Below, one piece after another: positions 6,574 through 13,389 of a stretch of 32,686 nt of DNA. Where the stretch lies: contig JAJDND010000009.1 of assembly GCA_022340885.1 (NCBI GenBank), positions 1-32,686 on the forward strand, given 5' to 3'. Numbering within the stretch: position 1 is the first letter of the stretch; the number at the start of each line of letters is the position of its first letter. Both the position numbers and the translations under genes were made by a program. The DNA comes from Desulfobacterales bacterium (GTDB lineage Bacteria; Desulfobacterota; Desulfobacteria; Desulfobacterales; UBA11574). The notes under the pieces were generated by a model. The model worked only from the letters and a program-made list of their open reading frames with translations, had not been told where the DNA came from and ran no database searches.

Positions 6574-8337
6574 TCACTGAGTCTGCTCGATGAAACTTTT
6601 CAATTTCCGGCTTCTTGTCGGATGTCTCAACTTCCTCAACGCTTTGGCTTCTATCTGTCTGATCCTTTCACGTGTTACGGCAAAATCCTGACCGACCTCT
6701 TCCAAAGTGTGATCCGCCTTTTCACCGATTCCGAAACGCATACGCAGCACTTTTTCCTCGCGCGGGGTGAGTGTCGCCAAAACTTTTCTCGTCTGTTCCG
6801 CAAGGTTGAGACTGACCGCAGCATCCGAAGGGAGCATAAATTTCTTATCCTCGATAAAATCACCAAGATGACTATCTTCTTCTTCACCGATAGGGGTTTC
6901 CAGAGAGATCGGTTCTCTTGCTATTTTAAGAACTTTTCGAACTTTGGATAAGGGAATTTCCATTTTTTCCGATATCTCTTCCGGTGTCGGCTCCCGGCCA
7001 AGCTCTTGCACCAGGTATCTTGAGGTTCGGATCAGTTTGTTTATGGTTTCAATCATATGAACGGGGATTCGAATTGTTCTGGCCTGATCGGCGATTGCCC
7101 TTGTTATGGCTTGTCGAATCCACCACGTCGCGTAAGTGCTGAATTTATACCCTCGTCGATATTCAAATTTATCGACGGCCTTCATAAGACCGATATTTCC
7201 TTCCTGGATCAAATCCAAAAATTGCAGTCCGCGATTGGTATATTTTTTAGCGATACTGACAACCAGACGAAGATTGGCTTTGGTGAGTTCACTTTTTGCC
7301 AATTTCGCCCTCATGTGACCTTCGTCTACATTAGATATGATTCTTTTTAAGGAACGATTTTTGGTTTTTAAAATATATTCCCTTTCGGCAATTTGATTTT
7401 CGATATTTTTAAGCTCTGAAAAAAGAAGTTTGCGTTCATCGATGGTCAGGCCATTGCGAGAACCGAGCCATTTTACGAATTTTGTCTTTGCTGTAAGATG
7501 GTCTCGAAGTTCTGCAACCGACACATTCAGGGTATCCGAACACATTAATATTATTTTATTCATGGCGTCGAACCATTCAATGTGTCTCCTGACGATTTTC
7601 TCGATCTGGTCCATTACGTCATTTTCGAAGCGCCACTCTTTCAACAAGGCAAATATCTTGTTGTTCCTGCGAGCGATACACCTTCGGATGCGACGCTGTT
7701 CATCAGGCGCCGGATCCGCTGAAAAAAGCTTCTCACGATAGGCTTTATTTTCATCATCAATGGATTGTATCGCCTTGACGATTTGCAGGAATTTTTCCGC
7801 TTGAATGGTCTCATCGATGTATGCGCCACTTTCGTCCATATCCCTGATGTCTCTCAACACCTGCTTCAGACGCAATTCGCCGTTTTCTATTTGATTCCCT
7901 ATCTCCAAGATGTACTCAACGGCAACGGTCGTGTCTATCAGGGCTTTTAGCACTTCCTGCTCGCCGGCTTCAATCTCCTTGGCAATAACAACCTCACCCT
8001 CCCGGCTCAAAAGGGTCACCAACCCCATTTCACGCAGATACATTTTAACCGGGTCGGTAACCGACCCGAAATCAGAAGGCGGAACTGTAGAAGTCTTGAC
8101 CTTCTTTACTCGGGTCAATTTATTCTTTTTCTCATCGATGATCTCAATATCCAGATCATTTAACATGATCAGAGTTTCATCAATTTGTTCCAGAGAAAGC
8201 ATATCTTCCGGAAGCGCCTTATTGATCTCATCATAGGTCAAAAAACCTTTTTGTTTTCCTTTTGAAATAAGTTTTTCCAGTATTTTTTTGGATAATTCTT
8301 TTTTCTTTTCTTCTTTTGTGGCGGCTTTTTTTGCCAT
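6574..8337 (-). CDS. rpoD: RNA polymerase primary sigma factor (RpoD)
   Basis: The housekeeping sigma-70 factor directs core RNA polymerase to -10/-35 promoters. The 587-residue protein has region 1.1 at the N-terminus, region 1.2 ([11 protein letters not shown], near residue 96), a non-conserved insert, region 2 ([20 protein letters not shown], then the -10 helix [14 protein letters not shown]), region 3, and region 4.2 ([19 protein letters not shown]). The start ATG has an AGGAGG site 8-9 bases upstream. It follows dnaG by 39 bp on the same strand, the standard dnaG-rpoD arrangement seen in many bacteria, so the two are probably co-transcribed. The promoters visible in this window with TTGACA-like -35 elements are its expected targets. 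Confidence 0.97.
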   Translation of the reverse strand: MAKKAATKEEKKKELSKKILEKLISKGKQKGFLTYDEINKALPEDMLSLEQIDETLIMLNDLDIEIIDEKKNKLTRVKKVKTSTVPPSDFGSVTDPVKMYLREMGLVTLLSREGEVVIAKEIEAGEQEVLKALIDTTVAVEYILEIGNQIENGELRLKQVLRDIRDMDESGAYIDETIQAEKFLQIVKAIQSIDDENKAYREKLFSADPAPDEQRRIRRCIARRNNKIFALLKEWRFENDVMDQIEKIVRRHIEWFDAMNKIILMCSDTLNVSVAELRDHLTAKTKFVKWLGSRNGLTIDERKLLFSELKNIENQIAEREYILKTKNRSLKRIISNVDEGHMRAKLAKSELTKANLRLVVSIAKKYTNRGLQFLDLIQEGNIGLMKAVDKFEYRRGYKFSTYATWWIRQAITRAIADQARTIRIPVHMIETINKLIRTSRYLVQELGREPTPEEISEKMEIPLSKVRKVLKIAREPISLETPIGEEEDSHLGDFIEDKKFMLPSDAAVSLNLAEQTRKVLATLTPREEKVLRMRFGIGEKADHTLEEVGQDFAVTRERIRQIEAKALRKLRHPTRSRKLKSFIEQTQ

Positions 8338-8376
8338 ATAATCGGCCTCCTACACAACACTGGGTGTTTGATTATT

Positions 8377-10167
8377 TTATTTCAATAGGGACATCTTCTT
8401 CTTTTCGGTCAACACTGCCATTTTTTGCTTTTCATTCAACAGCTTTGCGAGCAATTCATAATCTTTGCTCTCTTCAGCTTTTTTTATTTTTTGAATCAAG
8501 GCTTTTTTATCGTTTTTCCGTAACGATTCAAATCGGGTTAAAACAGCAAGACATGCGGCATAATCCCACTTGTAGTCCGCCATTGCCAAAGCAGCCACAA
8601 TGCTCCTTTGATCTTGGTCATCAACGAGATCCATAAGATCAGCGAGCTTGGTATTCAATCGATCTTTGTGGGATAAAATCAGTTGCCCTATTGATTTTAA
8701 GCGATCATCCTCAAAGAGATTCAGTATGTTTCGCCCTTCAATTTCAGATAAAATTGTCGGAAACTGGAGCATCATCATAATAATTTGCTGTTCTAATTTT
8801 TCCAACTTGCCATAAAATGTTCTTTGCTTTTCTGTTTTTGGCAGACCGTTATCGGCCCGGAACGATGCGTTCCTGACCTTTTCCAAAATAGCTGTTTCCT
8901 CTATTCCAAGACGTTCAGCAAGTTCTTTGATGTATAAAGATCTTGCGACCCTGTCTTCAATAGACGATAGGGTGTCTCTCATCTCCGACACCACCCGGAT
9001 CTTTCCTTCCACAGACAACCCGTACTTGTCTATCAAGGCATCCATCAGAAATAACATGATGGTCCGGGCCTTTTCGGCAATATTTAAAAAGGATGCTTTC
9101 CCGAATTCTAAAAGATACGAATCAGGATCGTATCCCGTAGGCAAAACCATAACGCTTGCATTCACACCGGCATTTAGAAAAATCCCGATGCTTCGCAATG
9201 CCGCCTGGATACCCGCATTGTCGGAGTCAAAAACGAGCACAACATTCCCGTCCTTACCCACAAGTCCCTTGATAATTTGAACATGTTCGGAAGTAAGGGC
9301 GGTCCCGAGTGTTGCAACCGAATTGTTGATGCCGTTTTGGTGCATTGCCAAAAGATCAAAATAACCTTCAGCAACGTAAATGGTTTCTTTTTCTCTGCAT
9401 TTTTGTTTGGCCAGATGAAGACCATACAAAGATCGGCTTTTATTGTAGATCGCTGTTTCCGGAGAGTTCAGATATTTCGGCATATCATCATTCATGACAC
9501 GTCCGCCGAAACCGATAACGTTCGCATTCAGGTTAAATATAGGAAAGATGATACGGTTTCTGAAACGATCATAAAATCCGTTTTTGTTTCCTCGTTCTAC
9601 AATCAATCCGGCTTTTTCGACAATTCCAAGGGGTGTATTTTGTTTTGAAAAAAATTTTACAGCATTGTTCCACCCCTCCGGAGCGTACCCGATCTTAAAC
9701 GCGATGATCGTATCTTTCGTGATTCCCCTCTTCTTCAAATAAGCTGCGGCTTGCTTTCCCGAATCCGGATTTGGCAGCATCTTACAAAAAAAATCCATCG
9801 CCTGTCGATTGACGGCAAGAAGTTCTTCCCTTTCGCTATGTCGTTTTTTTTGCGCATCGGTCATTTTTTGAAGCGGGATAACGATGCCGTATTGCCTGGA
9901 AAGCATTCGCACTGCTTCAGGAAATGTAATGCCGTCGCGTTTCATAACAAAGCTGAAAACATTCCCGCCGGCGGCACAACCGAAGCAGTAAAATATCTGT
10001 TTCTGAGGGCTTACGGTGAAAGAAGGCGTTTTCTCAGAATGGAACGGACAAAGACCGATATAGTTTTTTCCTGTCTTTTTCAGCAGCACGTTTCCGGAAA
10101 TAACATCGACAATGTCGGCCGCGTTTTTAATTTCCAAGATCTTATCTTCAGGAATAAAATCAGCCAA
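8377..10167 (-). CDS. dnaG: DNA primase (DnaG)
   Basis: DnaG makes RNA primers at the replication fork in partnership with DnaB. In order, the protein has the CHC2 zinc finger (CPFHSEKTPSFTV...FYCFGCAAGG), the TOPRIM catalytic core (YVAEGYFDLLAMHQ, ATLGTAL, VLVFDSDNAG) and a C-terminal helicase-binding region. The open frame extends 28 codons further upstream, but those codons read through intergenic repeats and lack homology. The chosen start is a TTG at 10165-10167, giving (M)ADFIPEDKILEIKNAADIV, which aligns with the usual DnaG N-terminus and has a GGGGG run about 9 bases upstream. The resulting 596 residues fit the family. rpoD follows after 39 bp. Confidence 0.95.
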   Translation of the reverse strand: MADFIPEDKILEIKNAADIVDVISGNVLLKKTGKNYIGLCPFHSEKTPSFTVSPQKQIFYCFGCAAGGNVFSFVMKRDGITFPEAVRMLSRQYGIVIPLQKMTDAQKKRHSEREELLAVNRQAMDFFCKMLPNPDSGKQAAAYLKKRGITKDTIIAFKIGYAPEGWNNAVKFFSKQNTPLGIVEKAGLIVERGNKNGFYDRFRNRIIFPIFNLNANVIGFGGRVMNDDMPKYLNSPETAIYNKSRSLYGLHLAKQKCREKETIYVAEGYFDLLAMHQNGINNSVATLGTALTSEHVQIIKGLVGKDGNVVLVFDSDNAGIQAALRSIGIFLNAGVNASVMVLPTGYDPDSYLLEFGKASFLNIAEKARTIMLFLMDALIDKYGLSVEGKIRVVSEMRDTLSSIEDRVARSLYIKELAERLGIEETAILEKVRNASFRADNGLPKTEKQRTFYGKLEKLEQQIIMMMLQFPTILSEIEGRNILNLFEDDRLKSIGQLILSHKDRLNTKLADLMDLVDDQDQRSIVAALAMADYKWDYAACLAVLTRFESLRKNDKKALIQKIKKAEESKDYELLAKLLNEKQKMAVLTEKKKMSLLK

Positions 10168-10350
10168 AAAGATCGACCCCCATCGAAATGAATCTTGCCC
10201 CCCATCGCCTTCCTTTAGGCGAGGCAGGCGGGATGATGTGACTGGCAACAAAAAAACTGATCATTTTCGGAAGGATTTTAAATTTGAAACCGTCAACTAT
10301 CAACAATTTTTGCGATGCTGAAATAAAATCGTGTAACGATTTTATCTTTA

Positions 10351-10390
10351 TTTGAATTCATCCCGCGCTGCAAGCAACGGGGAATTCAAA
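10351..10390. repeat. 40-bp palindromic repeat, copy 1
   Basis: TTTGAATTC at one end and GAATTCAAA at the other enclose CCCGCGCTGCAAGCAACGGG. A near-identical copy is at 13332-13371 in front of ycaO-TPR. Just upstream (about 10323-10345) is another small hairpin, AAAATCGT-GTA-ACGATTTT, which also begins both 148-bp repeats. Confidence 0.65.
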
Positions 10391-10457
10391 TTTAAACCTA
10401 AATTATAACGATGAATGATTATTTTGTCAAGGTATATATGGGTACTGCATAAAGAAG

Positions 10458-10518
10458 CCGAGCCCAGAGAGCTCGGTTATGGTTATCCCCTGAGGGGTTT
10501 GTCCCGCCTGACAGCGGG
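10458..10518. other. Cluster of three GC-rich hairpins
   Basis: Three consecutive stems are visible: CCGAGC/GCTCGG (10458-10476), CCCC/GGGG around TGA (10487-10497) and CCCGC/GCGGG (10503-10518). On the minus strand the last of these is followed by CTTCTTTAT, so it may act as a weak terminator for the hisB-hisA unit. No known riboswitch pattern was recognised. This cluster, the two repeats beside it and the palindrome at 10351 fill the 588-bp gap between dnaG and hisA; no gene is visible there. Confidence 0.4.
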
Positions 10519-10534
10519 ATTGATAGCTATTGGT

Positions 10535-10681
10535 TAAAATCCCAAATACCAAAACCCAAATTTCAAACAAATCCCAATGACCAAAATTCAAAAATCTAAA
10601 CAATGGCTTATCCTTAAAGGTTTTGGACATTGGAATTTGAGATTTGTTTGTGTTTTGGTGCTTGAAATTTGAGATTTTTAA
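10535..10681. repeat. Inverted arms of AAATCCCAATGACC-type units
   Basis: The left arm (to about 10600) contains CAAACAAATCCCAATGACC and related AAATCCCAAATACC units. The right arm (from about 10617) contains the complement, GGACATTGGAATTTGAG and GATTTGTTTGTG. A 98-codon minus-strand frame runs through both arms, but it is a by-product of the repeat. The array is downstream of hisA, beyond a double-hairpin motif. Confidence 0.65.
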
Positions 10682-10692
10682 TACAAAACCCC

Positions 10693-10739
10693 ACGGCAGA
10701 GCCAAAAACTCTGACCTGGCCAAAAGGGCCAGATTTTTC
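10693..10739 (-). repeat. Double-hairpin 3'-end motif, copy B
   Basis: CAGAG(CCAAAAA)CTCTG is followed by CTGGCC(AAAAG)GGCCAG and ATTTTT on the plus strand. It begins 16 bp past the hisA stop codon. The second stem is the strongest of the three copies. On the plus strand it would look like a terminator, but no plus-strand gene ends here, so the minus-strand reading as a 3' element of hisA is preferred. Confidence 0.5.
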
Positions 10740-10755
10740 GAAACTGAATAAACAT

Positions 10756-11484
10756 TTACGAAGTCCTCGCGACTTCAATGGCTTCTTTAAGATTCAAACT
10801 GCCGCTGTATAAGGCCCTTCCGGTAATGATGCCCACCACCCCAACCGCTTCCAGCGCCATGAGATTTTGGATATCTTTTATGGTCGAAACCCCGCCTGAA
10901 GCGACGACCGGTATTGAAATCGCTTCTGCAAGGCGACGGGTCTCATTGATGTTCGGACCCGTTTTCATTCCATCCCGATGAATATCCGTAAAGTTTACGG
11001 CAGCAACACCGCAATCTTCAAATTGTTTTGCAAGGTCCAAGGCCTTTATTTGGGTTGTCTCTGTCCATCCTTCAATGGCCACCATTCCATCACGGGCATC
11101 AATGCCGACAACGATTCGACCGGGAAACGCTTTGCAGGCATCTTTTACGAATTTCGGGTTTTGAATGGCTTCAGTGCCGACGACAACCCTCTCGACGCCC
11201 ATTTCAAAAAACATCTTGACTGTTTTTTCGTTTCGGATGCCTCCTCCGACCTGCACCCGAGCGTTTATGCGATAGATAATTTTTTTTATCGAATCAAGAT
11301 TCCGAGGCCTTTTTTCAACAGCGCCGTCAAGATCAACGACATGGACAATTTCAGCGCCTTCCTTCACCCATTTCTCCGCCATCGCTGAAGGATCATCGGA
11401 AAAAACTGTTTCTGTATCCATGCGCCCTTGGTAGAGCCGGACACATTTGCCGTTTTTGATATCAACTGCAGGAATAATAAGCAT
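10756..11484 (-). CDS. hisA: Phosphoribosylformimino-AICAR ribotide isomerase (HisA)
   Basis: HisA is the TIM-barrel isomerase that converts ProFAR to PRFAR, the fourth step of histidine synthesis. The chosen ATG gives 242 residues beginning MLIIPAVDIKNGKCVRLYQG, the family's N-terminus with the first catalytic Asp (Asp8). HVVDLDGA, VGGGIR, VVGTEA, GIDARDG, FTDIHRDG with the second catalytic Asp, and VVASGGVS follow in barrel order. The frame is open for 64 more codons upstream, but that part overlaps the lipoprotein gene and is not HisA-like. The start is only 4 bp after the lipoprotein stop, indicating co-transcription with hisB and that gene. HisF and HisH are not in the window, so the histidine genes are dispersed or only partly clustered here. 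Confidence 0.95.
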   Translation of the reverse strand: MLIIPAVDIKNGKCVRLYQGRMDTETVFSDDPSAMAEKWVKEGAEIVHVVDLDGAVEKRPRNLDSIKKIIYRINARVQVGGGIRNEKTVKMFFEMGVERVVVGTEAIQNPKFVKDACKAFPGRIVVGIDARDGMVAIEGWTETTQIKALDLAKQFEDCGVAAVNFTDIHRDGMKTGPNINETRRLAEAISIPVVASGGVSTIKDIQNLMALEAVGVVGIITGRALYSGSLNLKEAIEVARTS

Positions 11485-11488
11485 CGTC

Positions 11489-12205
11489 TTACTGATTGGG
11501 TATCGTTTTTTTGATATCGGGAAAGGTTTTAAGCATATCTTCAAGGGCAGAGACTGCCATCTCTTTCGCAGTGACCCATTTGGCCTTTCTTTGTAAAAAA
11601 GCGCCAAGATTAAAGAGATTATTGGATAAAGGCTGCTGGGTTTCATCGAAATGAGCGCTCCACAGTACGCGACCATCTTTTACACGAATAAGATGAAGAT
11701 CAAATGCCACGGAGGCCGCTGAATTCACGGCATATTCAGTTCCAATTCGTTTTTGGAAACGATAAAGATAACCTACTATCACGGCATCGGCATGGAGGAT
11801 ACGTCCGGTTTCAATCGCCAATTCTCTCTCATTGATCTCTTTTTGACTGCCCGCCAGCAGGTCCGACATCACCCCCTGGGCATGGCCGCTCGGTATCAAT
11901 TGAAATTCATTACGTTTATTTAATATCATGAACAATTGATCGGTGAGCATGTCGTCAGCACCTCGGCTCACCGTCCCGGTCGTAAACACTTTTCCGCATA
12001 CCGGGCAGCGAACATCCGTATTTTCGCCATATACAGCGGCCATGTCCTGAAACGGAATAATCAGTATTTTTTTGATGCCGGTCAGTGTTACCGGCTCTTT
12101 GTTAACCATATTGCCGGATCCGCAACCTGATAAAGACACCATAACAGCTAAAAGCAAAAAATTAACCAAACGTTTACTATTTTTAAATAACTTGTTTTTT
12201 CTCAT
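11489..12205 (-). CDS. Putative lipoprotein encoded between hisB and hisA
   Basis: The protein of 238 residues starts with a basic, then hydrophobic signal peptide ending in a lipobox LSGC, giving an acylated Cys28. The mature part has the strand pattern of periplasmic proteins such as LpoB or CsgG (KKILIIPFQDM, ADAVIVGYLYRF, VAFDLHLIRVKDGRVLWSAHFDET). It also contains one CPVCG knuckle (Cys67, Cys70) without a second pair. The fold resemblance is a guess from the pattern; the function is unknown. Its position 43 bp after hisB and 4 bp before hisA looks operonic but makes no obvious metabolic sense. An outer-membrane or periplasmic assembly role is possible. Confidence 0.75.
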   Translation of the reverse strand: MRKNKLFKNSKRLVNFLLLAVMVSLSGCGSGNMVNKEPVTLTGIKKILIIPFQDMAAVYGENTDVRCPVCGKVFTTGTVSRGADDMLTDQLFMILNKRNEFQLIPSGHAQGVMSDLLAGSQKEINERELAIETGRILHADAVIVGYLYRFQKRIGTEYAVNSAASVAFDLHLIRVKDGRVLWSAHFDETQQPLSNNLFNLGAFLQRKAKWVTAKEMAVSALEDMLKTFPDIKKTIPNQ

Positions 12206-12248
12206 GTCGGTTTCGCTGTGAAATAAAATCGTGCGGAAAATTGAAGGG

Positions 12249-12848
12249 TTATAATATGCCTTTTGATGAGCGAATATCTTTTACCCGGCTATCAAAGGAT
12301 ACGGCTTGCTCCAAGGCTCTTCCAAGTGCTTTGAAAATGGATTCATTAATGTGATGTTCATTATCCCCATAAAAAACATTGACATGGAGGTTCATACCAC
12401 ATCGATTTGAAAAGGCTCTCAAAAATTCTTTGGTTAACGGCAAAAAGGACGGCCCATCGGAGTTTGCCCGATCCGGAATATTATAAACCAGGAAAGGGCG
12501 TTTTGACAAATCAACTGCAACAGCGGTGAGCGCGTCATCCATCGGCGTCACAGCATAACCGAATCGCTGGATTCCTTTTCGATCGCCCAAAGCCCGGTCA
12601 AAGGCATCACCCAGAACCAACCCGACATCTTCGATGGTATGATGGTAATCGACGTCGATATCTCCTTTTGCATCGACAGATAAATCAAAAAATCCGTGAA
12701 CGCAAAAGAGCGTCATCATGTGATCGAAAAAAGGAATTCCTGTTCCTATCTCATGTTTTCCGGTACCTTCCAGCTTGAGTACAATACGAACTGTTGTTTC
12801 TTTCGTTTTCCGATCCGCTTCTGCCGTGCGTTCCATCATTTTGGTCAT
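12249..12848 (-). CDS. hisB: Imidazoleglycerol-phosphate dehydratase (HisB)
   Basis: This manganese enzyme converts imidazoleglycerol phosphate to imidazoleacetol phosphate in histidine synthesis. The 199-residue protein is the monofunctional form, without the N-terminal phosphatase of E. coli HisB. It shows both metal-binding signatures, FFDHMM plus DYHHTIEDVGLVLG in the first half and GDNEHHINESIFKALGRALEQA in the second. The annotated ATG has an AGG directly against it. ATG codons at positions 4 and 5 have an AGGA at better spacing, so the true start may be 9-12 bases later. The gene heads the hisB-lipoprotein-hisA group. Confidence 0.95.
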   Translation of the reverse strand: MTKMMERTAEADRKTKETTVRIVLKLEGTGKHEIGTGIPFFDHMMTLFCVHGFFDLSVDAKGDIDVDYHHTIEDVGLVLGDAFDRALGDRKGIQRFGYAVTPMDDALTAVAVDLSKRPFLVYNIPDRANSDGPSFLPLTKEFLRAFSNRCGMNLHVNVFYGDNEHHINESIFKALGRALEQAVSFDSRVKDIRSSKGIL

Positions 12849-12906
12849 CCTATTTATCTTATTAAAATCAATCTATTTTAAACCGAAATTTATTGTCGGT
12901 CAACGT

Positions 12907-12950
12907 AAAAAAAAATAAAGAAGGACTTGAATGGAATGTTTCAAGCCCTT
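12907..12950 (-). terminator. Rho-independent terminator of tRNA-Ala
   Basis: On the minus strand AAGGGCTTGAA and TTCAAGTCCTT form an 11-bp stem, mostly Watson-Crick, with an 8-base loop. CTTTATTTTTTTTT follows. The stem starts 15 bp after the tRNA gene. Confidence 0.8.
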
Positions 12951-12964
12951 TAGATCGTTTAAAA

Positions 12965-13037
12965 TGGAGATGAAGGGGATCGAACCCTCGACCTCGGCGT
13001 TGCGAACGCCGCGCTCTCCCAGCTGAGCTACATCCCC
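12965..13037 (-). tRNA. tRNA-Ala (CGC anticodon)
   Basis: The minus strand gives a 73-nt cloverleaf: GGGGATG pairs with CATCTCC with one G-U, the D arm contains AGCTCAG, the anticodon loop reads TTCGCAA on a GGCGT/ACGCC stem, and the T arm contains GGTTCGATCC. The anticodon CGC reads GCG codons. The 3' CCA is not encoded (TTTT follows A73), unlike the other tRNA in this window. Confidence 0.95.
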
Positions 13038-13052
13038 ATAACGTATGGTGTG

Positions 13053-13081
13053 TTCATATCAAATTCATCGGAATGGGTCAA
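13053..13081 (-). promoter_or_regulatory. Sigma-70 promoter of tRNA-Ala
   Basis: The minus strand has -35 TTGACC (13076-13081), a 17-bp spacer and -10 TATGAA (13053-13058). The start point would be about 9 nt before the tRNA. Its -35 is part of a 9-bp inverted repeat shared with the opposing promoter at 13126. Confidence 0.6.
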
Positions 13082-13125
13082 TTTAAAAAACACACCGAAG
13101 GCTTATCAGCTTGGGGCAAAATGAT

Positions 13126-13154
13126 TTGACCCATGCAATGATTATGAGTATATC
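13126..13154 (+). promoter_or_regulatory. Divergent sigma-70 promoter toward ycaO-TPR
   Basis: The plus strand has -35 TTGACC (13126-13131), a 17-bp spacer and -10 TATATC (13149-13154). TTGACCCAT here mirrors ATGGGTCAA at 13073-13081, so the two promoters face away from each other around a 44-bp centre. A transcript from here would have a leader of about 230 nt containing a 148-bp repeat and a 40-bp palindrome. Confidence 0.45.
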
Positions 13155-13166
13155 TCTTCGTAGAAC

Positions 13167-13314
13167 AATAAAATCGTGCAACGATTTTATGAAACGCGGC
13201 TATGCCGCTAAGTTGGCGAAAGGCTAAAATTCCTATCCCCGCAGCAAGCTGCGGGGTATTTCGGAATTCTTGCCACAGCCCTGAGGGCAGCGGCCCCGCA
13301 CTTTCGTTTTAAAT
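13167..13314. repeat. 148-bp structured repeat, copy 1
   Basis: It opens with the hairpin AAAATCGT-GCA-ACGATTTT. Its middle is AATTCC...CCCCGCAG-CAAG-CTGCGGGG...GGAATT, a nested stem, and it ends in CAGCCCTGAGGGCAG and ACTTTCGTTTTAAAT. Copy 2 (21599-21746) is nearly identical and has exactly the same length. Copy 1 lies in the leader of ycaO-TPR. Confidence 0.8.
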
Positions 13315-13331
13315 TAGGATCTTATCTTTTA

Positions 13332-13371
13332 TTTGAATTCATCCTGCGCTGGAAGCAGCGGGGAATTCAAA
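13332..13371. repeat. 40-bp palindromic repeat, copy 2
   Basis: This matches 10351-10390 with a few changes in the centre, and the TTTGAATTC/GAATTCAAA ends are identical. It stops 18 bp before the ycaO-TPR ATG, just ahead of the AAGGAG ribosome site, so folding of this hairpin in the mRNA could affect translation. Confidence 0.65.
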
Positions 13372-13389
13372 TTTAAATAAGGAGTTTCC

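Noticed and set aside
6472-6951. Plus-strand frame of 159 codons
   Set aside because: It is the antisense shadow of the conserved region 4 end of rpoD.
10427-10723. Minus-strand frame of 98 codons downstream of hisA
   Set aside because: It translates the inverted CCCAATGACC-type array; both halves are reverse complements of each other, and it has no coding-type composition or ribosome site.
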